This document shows positions 56,646-64,000 of a stretch of 64,000 nucleotides of DNA, one piece after another. The position numbers were made by a program, and so were the translations under genes. Positions within the stretch are counted from its first letter, which is position 1. Each line of letters begins with the position of its first letter. The notes beneath the pieces were generated by a model that had not been told where the DNA came from, made no database searches, and saw nothing but the letters and a program-made list of their open reading frames with translations. The DNA comes from Tieghemiomyces parasiticus (taxonomy: Eukaryota > Kickxellomycota > Dimargaritomycetes > Dimargaritales > Dimargaritaceae), in contig JANBPT010000134.1 of the NCBI GenBank assembly GCA_027575765.1, positions 1 to 64,000 of the forward strand. The letters run 5' to 3'.

Positions 56646-58289
56646 ACGAAATTTGCGCGGAAGAGGGCGCGGGTGCCAGCCCACCATTTCTAGTGTTGTT
56701 GACCTGCGCTGAGCCCAGGCACCTGCCCCCACTACCTTCTTCATCTTGTATACCGACTGTGTATATGTCTAGGGGTGCCATTTTCCCGTCCCGCTTTACT
56801 GGTCTTTGGGGGGGCGGCCAGTGAAGCCTGGCTTCGCTGCGACCCCCTCGACCGCTGAACGTGCCATCTTCCACAACCTTATCGACTCGACCTGTCGTCC
56901 CTAAACCGAATGGTATGTGTCTACGGTCGCCATTTTGCACTGTAATCCTTCACAACGTCTCGCCATAAACATACTATACGTAATTAGAACCCCCTAACTG
57001 CCATCGCCGCCTAGCCTTTCCTGGGCCGCCAGCCGGATACAACTGTGGGTGGCGAAGGAGTGATTAGGAAGCCCCGTCGGATGGATCGTTCTCGCGTGTC
57101 TGCGGTTCACTGCGACCGCGAGAGAGATTGTCCGCCATGGCGAGTTTAGTAACAAGTGGTGGGCCGACGGCCTTATCACCGGCGGCCGTCGCTGGCCGCA
57201 TGGCGCGTCGTACCAGGCCATTTGACCGGAAGAGATTAGTGGGAACGGAAAGGGAAGGCCTAGGGGGAGAGGGGCGCAGCTGCTGATGGTTGAGTGATTG
57301 AATCGTAGCCGAAACGACCGAATGAGCCTTTTTGTATACAGAGAAGACGGCAGCTGATGGAACTCCGCACCAGCGACGGGCGCGGCCGATTACCCCCGTT
57401 AGCTAGCACGGTGGGGGATGGTCTGCAGGCTTCGGCGGTGAACTAGGGAAAGTACGGAGAACGGCCGCCATGGCGTTGTTAGGGCTGCATGGGGGGGGGG
57501 GCTCGCAATTCCTGCATTGCCCTCAGATGGCTGGACTCTCACTCGCCCTTCGTAAGGAGAGGCCCGGCCAGCCAGTCCGCACTTGCGGCCCCACTACGCA
57601 ATCCTTGCCCCCTCCCCCCCTTTCCTCCCATTTCTGCGCCTCTCCCGGGGCACGATGGCCGATTGAACCCATACTACCTGTTATCGGGTTAGTTGAAGCG
57701 TCGGGCTGCGAAGGACCGTGTCCTAACCCCCTCCCGGTAGTGGAGTTGAGGGTTCGCACTCTGCCCCCCATTCGGCTGGAAGCCTGCTTGATAGGCCCGA
57801 ACCAGTCTCGGCCACCCCCATTTAGTTGCTAACTCCTACGGTTCCTAAACATTACAACTATCCACGGGTGGTGGCTGTTTTTTTTTCCTTCTCCTGCTTT
57901 CCTAACTACGACGGCACGGCTTACCGGTAGCACTTCGGCAAATTTCCGCTCTCAAGTTATCGCTTGCGAAAAGACCCTTGGTCTCGTGTGTACGACCTTT
58001 GCCTTCGCTGCTCGTTACGGTATTAGGGGCGTCGTCCCCTTCAGGATAGTTCCTTCTCAACTTTCTCATCGCCCCCCCTTCTGCGTCCCTATCCTCAATT
58101 CCACACAACACCTCTACATCAGCCCCAACTACAATCGGCCAAGCGTTGAACGCTCCACTGCCCTCCATCTCGCCACCAACTTCCCCCCTCCCTCCAAATT
58201 GACACCTTACCAGGGAGCTACCACGGGACAACTCGGGCCACACACAGCCTCCTCCGCCTTGCCCCTGCCCGCTATCCACATTCGTCAAG
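56646..58289. other. 1.6-kb intergenic region
   Basis: 3' flank of the BAG gene and C/T-rich leader of the coiled-coil gene (from ~57990). Open frames near 57470-57832 are Pro-rich chance frames. No gene seen. Confidence 0.4.
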
Positions 58290-60779
58290 ATGGCGGCACG
58301 GTCTCCTACCCCGCCGTTCCCGACCAACGCTATGGCGGACAGCGACGCCCTGCAGGAGGTATACGGAAGAGTAGGTAGCCTGGACGAGCCGACTGTACAT
58401 ACGCTGTTGGCGGGCAGCCCCGGCTAGGCCGTATTTTCCCTATTTAGTTGACTAGAGCGGCACGACGGCGGAGCGTTGACCTGTCGTCCATCCGCTAACA
58501 CCCTTTGACATCCCTGGACTGCTACCCACTTTGCCTCCTGGCCCCACGAACTCCGCCCCAGCTCCAAGCGCGCCTGACCGATCTCATGGAAGAGAACAGT
58601 CAACTCCTGCAGGATAAGGAAAACAATGCTAAGGTGAGTATCATTGCGACCGGATAGAGTCTACCCATGGCGGGAGTGCGCCGAGGTTGAAACCTGATAA
58701 TGCAACCTTCATTTTCCCGGGTCTGGTTTGGATAGTTGGTCTAATCAGTTCAACTGGGCTTGATGACAATTAACTCTGCTTCTCCCAACTCCCGCATACG
58801 CCCCCCCCCCTCTACCGTGTTTCCAGAAACTCCGCTACGTGCAGCAAGAGGTGTTCGAGGCCCGTCAGGGTTACGACCGTCTGGAAGCCCAAATCTACCA
58901 AAAGGAGCAAGAAGTCCAGAAGATCCAGCGCGAGGTGCAGTCCGCCGTACGTATCCGCCGTGAGCTTCAGGAACGGCTGCGTAAGGAATCCATGCAGCAC
59001 GAGCGAGATCGCCAGCAGTGGTCCGAACAGGAGGCTGACCTGAACGCTCAAATTAAACGTCAGGCCTTCGACCGCCGCCGCTTTACGGTATCCGGTGCAT
59101 CCCGACCTGCGCCAGCGGACCGAAACGGGCTGGGCGCCATGGCCGAGGAGGGCGACGAGGAAGCCGGCGGCGAGGCGCGTGACCGGCAGACGCTGGAAGT
59201 GCAGCGCACGCTGCGGAACCAGGAGCGGCAGATCCAAGAACTTCGCGGCGAGGTGGCCCGGCTCGAAACCGCCCGCCGAAATCTGGAAGTCAGCCACGAC
59301 CAGGCGCAGGCCCGGGCCCAGGAGCAGACCCAGGAGGTTGAGGAGGTAAAGCGGGTGAATCAGACACTGATGGAGGACAACGAAGCCTACCAGCTCCTTC
59401 TGCACGAGAAGACGGTCAACGGAAATTTCAGCTTGGGTGCGCTAGGTTACGACCACGGAACCAGCCAGGAAGGTCTGGCTAGCTTGGCTGCTGAACTTAG
59501 CCCCGTCGATGCCCCCGATCTCACGTTTGGGTCCCCACTGACCCCCGGGGCCGGAAGCGGCGCTTTGGACTTGGCTGCTGAGTTGGGTCGCGCCGCCTCC
59601 ATCACATCCCCGGACCACGAAGCCGAGCTGCGCGCCCGGGACGACCAGCTGACCAAGTGCCGTACTGATATCAAAGCCCTCGAGAAAGACGTTAAGGCCG
59701 CCCGTGACGAAAACAAAGCCCTTACCCTCTACATCAATAAGATCCTGGGCCGGATCATGAGCAGCGGCATGTTGCAGGAGGTACTGGCCCAGGACTATAC
59801 CGGCAAGAACAAGCCCAACGGTGACGGGTCGGGTCCGGTCACTGCCGACTCACCCAATGACGGGGACCCAGCTAAGAAGACCCCTAGTGATGTACATGTG
59901 GGTGCATCGCGTAGCGGCGGGGCCCTGATTGGTCTGGACGATGAAGACGACGGCGTGGACGCCATGACCCGTGCCGCCCGCACCGCCGCCAAGCTGCGCG
60001 CCCAGAAGGAGCGGCGCCGCCGGTCCATTGACCAGGCCCATAGCCCTCCGTCCGCCTCAGCGACGTTCCAGATCCCGACCACTCGACCCAGCCGATCCCA
60101 CACTGTGGTTGGCGCGACGCGGCCGCCCCCGGTCGACACCGGAAACCACGGCGCCGGGGCGTCCATTCGGTCCGTCTTTTCACTTCTCTCACCGCGGTCC
60201 GCTGCCGCCCGTCCGAGCACCATGGTCGCCCACTCTCCCGTCCCATCGCAGCCCCCGCCTCCTTTGGTCAACCACCCGCGCGCCACTACCGCCCGCGGCC
60301 TGACCCCCGAGATGGCCGCCGTGGCGTCATGGAACACGAGTGATATTGAGGAAGAGGAGGAGGAGGAGGGGGGGAAAGAACGGAAGGACAAGGACGGCTA
60401 CCAGTTTACTTCAAGCCCGCACACCCACCATCAGATTCCGGGCACCATTACATTCCCACGCCCCCGTGGAGGTGATGATTATACCAACGCCGCCGCTCAT
60501 CCGGCCGAAGCCGGTTACAACGGCCAACCACCGCCGACCTACGGTGGCGGGACTGGCGAAGACCTGACCCGCGGCGTGCGTCGTCACTACTCCGTCAGCG
60601 GCCACGGTCACCCAAATGCGTCAGTCGGTACCCGCGGTAGCAGCGGCGGCGGCCCGGAGGCTCCGCCCGCAACCCCTCGCTCCCCGGCACCTTCTAGTAC
60701 CGGATCTAGCGACCAAAATTCGTCCGGCTGGAAGGCCGCTTGGAGGCGTATGAGCACGGCCTCGCCGTGGAAGAATTAA
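58290..60779 (+). CDS. Conserved fungal coiled-coil protein
   Basis: Three exons: 58290-58358 (or to 58370), 58562-58633 and 58827-60779, all phase 0; 697 (or 701) residues. Exon 1 ends in DALQE before GTATAC, or in VYGR before GTAGGT; both keep the coiled-coil heptads going into LQARLTDLMEENSQLLQDKE. A long coiled coil covers residues ~20-220, ending with the block VNQTLMEDNEAYQLLLHEKT, which recurs in many unnamed fungal coiled-coil proteins. A second coil is at ~305-345 (DDQLTKCRTDIKALEKDVKA). The remaining ~350 residues are Ser/Pro/Gly-rich, with an acidic run (EEEEEEGGKE) and a basic C-terminus. Function unknown; cytoskeletal or polarity scaffold is a guess. Confidence 0.8.
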
Positions 60780-61185
60780 GGACGCGTCTCCGATACCCCC
60801 CTCCCCTCCCTTCTCTCCCGACTCGATTGTTAGATTAAGGCACCACACCTTCACTCGACATGTTATTTTCCTATTCAGTACTACCCCCCCCCTTCCTACA
60901 TCATCTGCAATTTTTTGGGCTTTTCTTTTTTAGGACCCACACCAGATCCGTCCTTTCTTGCTACGTCTAGGATACCGTCCAAGCTACGCCCCCCCCCATT
61001 CCTGTACCCTTACTCACCTTATTTCATTTCCATAGGTGGTTACACCCTAATAATCAAAATCAACCTAAATTTACATTTTGCAGCATACCCTCCCCCTCCT
61101 CTCTAACCAGCGTGGGTCTTGATACGACACATGTGGAGGTGGATGAGTTTTATTGCCTCCCTCGTGTGGTATCAAGTCATGTGCT
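60780..61185. other. Convergent 3' intergenic region
   Basis: Between the stops of the coiled-coil gene (plus) and the large helical protein (minus). C/T-rich with poly-C runs near 60883 and 60990. No gene seen. Confidence 0.45.
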
Positions 61186-64000
61186 CTAAGTCTCCAGCGC
61201 CAACCACATCTCCTCAGGTTCCAAGTAGGGTAGTAGGTTACCTAGGGTGCGACAGAGCAGAGTGTCAAACTGGTGGCCACCGACGTCGGCGGCCACCATG
61301 GTTGCCGCAGCTTGGCGGTGCATCTTGGCGAACCGGACAAGTCGCTTAGTAATCTGCCGGCCCGCCAGCGCGCGGTTGGGCGAGGCCACGATCAAGGCCG
61401 GTAGGGTCGCCACAAGATACGACAGGTTGAGTGGTTGGGCATCATTCGTTTGGTCAGTATTTCCCGTCGCCCGGCGGACGAGCAGTGATACGCTCGATAC
61501 CGGGCGGAGGTAGGCCAGAATATTGACGTGACCACGGAAGTTAAGCTCGGGCGCCCAGGGCGGCAGCGTAACGGATGAGAAGCGTGGTAGTTCGGTCGCT
61601 AGCGTGTCGTAGGTGGTGGCTACCAGGTCAAGGCCCCGGGTTTGGGCGGTAGCCAGAATGTAGCACAACGGAGCGTAGAGGCCGTCCAAAGCCCGCCGAA
61701 CGGTACGGGCGGCCTTGGCGGCAGCCAAACCAGGGTCCCTGGCGTCGGCTTCGCGGGTGAGTCGCGTGGTGGTGATCAAGGTCAGGTCGAGTAGGCGGAC
61801 CTGCCACTCCGCAAAGAGGGCATCACTGCGCGCCCGATCAAGGACCAATCCGGTATCCTCCGGGGTGGTCGGCAGTCGAGAACATGGGACCATCGAGGAG
61901 GCCACGATGGCTTCTACAATGTACCGGCAGATCCTGGACCACCACCCTGGTTCCGCTGGTAGTAAGCCAGGCTGTCCTTGATCCGACGACGCGGCAGCCG
62001 CGGCGAGGAGTGCACCGCGGCATAGGGCACTTAGGGTTTCGAGCCGTGGGCAGCGGCCCAACCGCACCATTGTGGCCACGATAAAGACAAACCTGTCGAT
62101 CTGGCCGCGGGACTGCAATGCCGGGAGCCAAGGCCCAAAGTCGGCGGGCATTACGGTATGCCCACCACTCGTTGCATCCTCCCGATCGGCGCTCAAGTCG
62201 AGGTCCAAAAACTGACCGACCGCGGACCAATCAGGGAGGCAGGCCTCGATAAACACGAACCACAAAACCTCGGTCGGGGTACCAAGGGGAATGTCCGCCA
62301 GCGTATTTGTCCGGGCGAGGTTTATGAGAAGCGTCCGTAGGTCGATTCGGAGCTGAGCGGCCGAGTGGTCGGCTTCGGATGGCGCCGTTCCGACCGCTGC
62401 TGTCATCTCCATCCTCCTGTCTAGTTTAACGGTAGGATTGGTGCTGGTCGTCCCCGCCAGCGCTGGTGCCATTGCCAAGTAGAACCCGGTGCGTAAGGCC
62501 AAACCGGCATCCTCGGTCGGCCTACTTGCTGAGGCGATGCGCTGGGCCAGGAGTTCAACTAATTCCAATAGTTTCGGCGCGGCGAGGGCGACCGTGGGCG
62601 GCGCACGGAGGCTGGTCTCCCCGCGTACTCCTTCGTCATCGTACCCGGACGGGGTGGCACGGGCCAGGATAGGCCACATTGCCTCACTTAGCAGGGGCGC
62701 GGCTGTAGGTAGGTGAGCCAGGCGGAGGAGGGCGCGGAGGGAGTGAACACCCAGGGCAAAGTGGTCCGGGTGAAGGTCCAGGAACAGAGCGGCGGGCGGA
62801 GCACGAGTGAGCAGGACGACCAGGAGCTCCTGTACAGAAGGTAGATGCGGCGCGTACTTGGCGGCCAAACGGAGGACCAGAAGACGCACATCTGATGGCG
62901 GTCGAAGGAGTAGCACACGGGCCAGGAAACCGCCCCAGTCCATGGCGGGTAGCTGGCGGGGTAGTCGGAGGAGGGCGGCCAGTAGCTCCCGCACGCACCG
63001 GAGGTCACGGTTGACCTCGGGTGAGGTGTCATCGACGAGTCGGGTATCGTTAGCGTGGGTGTCTAGGACGGCACTGGCCGTGGCAACAGCCGCCCGTAGA
63101 TAGCTCAGGTTGGCTGGTAGACGGTCGTAGGTAGCCGGAGCCTGGCCGCTGGCTCCTACGCGGCGAAGGGCTTCAAAGTACGCACCGGAGGCGCCAGGGT
63201 TGGGTTCGTTGGCGGTGCCCGTGGCGCGTCCAGGCCCCAGTGAGGTGACGGTATCCGAAAGCTGAGCCAGCGCGCATCCCACCGCGCCAACCAAAAACTG
63301 GGCGGCCCCACGCAGTTTAGCGTCGCCCAGGCCTTCCATAGCGGAATCCTCGGAGCTTGTCGCCGTCGCAGCCAGTCCAGTCAAGGTTTGCAGGGCGTCG
63401 GAAAACGTAGCCGGCTCTAATAATAAGAGTGCGGGCAGAGGAGGCAACCAGGGGGCTAGCCAGTTAACACCCAGTAGGCCGGCTACCCCACCGATGAGCC
63501 GTACCCGGGCCTTGGAAGGGACTGCTGGCAGTTGGTGAGCTAGGTTCGCAGTGGCCAACGAAAGGTCATCCGTGGAGAGGCCGTATCGAACTCGGAACTG
63601 TGCTGTAACCACTGGGAGCAGGTCCTGACCCAGGATGGGTAAGCCTCGAGCGCCGGCAGGCGCAGCAGCCAAGTAGGCAAGTACCTTGGGGTCGATTGCG
63701 TGCTCGGTCGGGTGGGGCAGCGCCGCCAGGTAAACCAAGGCAGCAATGTCAGGGGCGTCCAGGCCCGCAGGGGGTCCCTCCAAGTTAGCAAACTGGGCAA
63801 CTCGCGCCTGGGCCGCGTCAATACAGGCTTGAATTTCGGCAGCGGCCACCGGGGAGGGATGTGGCACGGACACGTGGGCATAGGTCAGACCGAGTGCCCC
63901 GCCTACCTGGAGAGCGAAGGTAGCGGTCGGTGGTGGGGACTGCAGCGTGGCGGCCAGGGCTTCAAGGTGCGCGCGGGCCTGGGCGTGCAATCGGTGCGAC
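61186..64000 (-). CDS. Large alpha-helical repeat-like protein, C-terminal part
   Basis: The frame is open from the right edge of the window to the stop at 61186 (about 938 residues). It has no ATG near the edge, so the N-terminus lies outside. Composition is rich in Leu and Ala with frequent Arg/Asp, arranged as repeated amphipathic helices (for example LHAQARAHLEALAATLQ; VRELLAALLRLPRQL; ALGVHSLRALLRLAHL), typical of HEAT/ARM-like solenoids. There are no membrane segments, zinc sites or catalytic motifs. The C-terminus is LGNLLPYLEPEEMWLALET. Family not recognised; a focadhesin- or importin/exportin-like scaffold is possible but not shown. Confidence 0.75.
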   Translation of the reverse strand, partial: SHRLHAQARAHLEALAATLQSPPPTATFALQVGGALGLTYAHVSVPHPSPVAAAEIQACIDAAQARVAQFANLEGPPAGLDAPDIAALVYLAALPHPTEHAIDPKVLAYLAAAPAGARGLPILGQDLLPVVTAQFRVRYGLSTDDLSLATANLAHQLPAVPSKARVRLIGGVAGLLGVNWLAPWLPPLPALLLLEPATFSDALQTLTGLAATATSSEDSAMEGLGDAKLRGAAQFLVGAVGCALAQLSDTVTSLGPGRATGTANEPNPGASGAYFEALRRVGASGQAPATYDRLPANLSYLRAAVATASAVLDTHANDTRLVDDTSPEVNRDLRCVRELLAALLRLPRQLPAMDWGGFLARVLLLRPPSDVRLLVLRLAAKYAPHLPSVQELLVVLLTRAPPAALFLDLHPDHFALGVHSLRALLRLAHLPTAAPLLSEAMWPILARATPSGYDDEGVRGETSLRAPPTVALAAPKLLELVELLAQRIASASRPTEDAGLALRTGFYLAMAPALAGTTSTNPTVKLDRRMEMTAAVGTAPSEADHSAAQLRIDLRTLLINLARTNTLADIPLGTPTEVLWFVFIEACLPDWSAVGQFLDLDLSADREDATSGGHTVMPADFGPWLPALQSRGQIDRFVFIVATMVRLGRCPRLETLSALCRGALLAAAAASSDQGQPGLLPAEPGWWSRICRYIVEAIVASSMVPCSRLPTTPEDTGLVLDRARSDALFAEWQVRLLDLTLITTTRLTREADARDPGLAAAKAARTVRRALDGLYAPLCYILATAQTRGLDLVATTYDTLATELPRFSSVTLPPWAPELNFRGHVNILAYLRPVSSVSLLVRRATGNTDQTNDAQPLNLSYLVATLPALIVASPNRALAGRQITKRLVRFAKMHRQAAATMVAADVGGHQFDTLLCRTLGNLLPYLEPEEMWLALET

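Overview
The window looks like nuclear DNA of a fungus from an early-diverging lineage, possibly Zoopagomycota such as Kickxellomycotina; the lineage is an inference. The evidence is short GT-AG introns (mostly 90-300 bp, donors usually GTAAGT, with CTAAC/CTGAC-like branch sites), a eukaryotic tRNA-Glu, an RPB1 with a heptad CTD, and a DBF4 and bS21m of fungal type. It also has a FANCM helicase that keeps the C-terminal ERCC4-like and HhH module that yeast Mph1 and fission yeast Fml1 lack. Coding DNA is GC-rich, flanks are pyrimidine-rich on the coding strand, and the left end (1-1150) is AT-rich.

Layout. 1-438 is a non-autonomous TIR element (MITE-like), followed by tRNA-Glu(UUC) at 1158. 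A three-exon, single-pass, His-rich protein with an adhesin-like beta repeat is at 2152-4072, and a THEM4-like hotdog thioesterase at 6791-7714. A seven-TM protein lies at 11897-14303. A Gly-Ser-repeat protein (14877-15755, minus) is followed by the four-exon FANCM gene (23403-17282, minus), which shares a divergent promoter with mitochondrial ribosomal protein bS21m (23932-24506). A dead mariner copy occupies about 24720-25830. Then come an unknown RG-repeat nuclear-type protein (26523-28511) and DBF4 (minus, 32622-29333), whose BRCT-like motif N is split by a 1.7-kb intron. 32.6-38.4 kb is gene-poor. A small secreted cationic protein (38636-38397, minus) and a Gyp7-type TBC Rab-GAP (41768-40086, minus) follow, then RPB1 (43898-49759). 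A secreted acidic repeat protein with a metallothionein-like Cys cluster (51610-50333, minus), two small multi-exon genes of unknown function (52458-52032 minus; 52962-53843 plus), a Ubl-BAG co-chaperone (54598-56645), a conserved coiled-coil protein (58290-60779) and the C-terminal part of a large helical protein (64000-61186, minus, cut by the window edge) complete it.

The genes do not form a pathway cluster. FANCM and DBF4 both serve DNA replication and repair; the rest are ordinary housekeeping genes interspersed with fast-evolving secreted or repeat proteins. Exon joins were read by eye from splice consensus plus reading-frame and family continuity, so they are strongest for FANCM, DBF4, RPB1, BAG and the coiled-coil gene and weakest for the two small genes near 52-54 kb. 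I see no dedicated novel defence or biosynthetic system. The most unusual items are the fungal FANCM tail, the split DBF4 motif, the Cys-cluster repeat protein and the small unknown genes.
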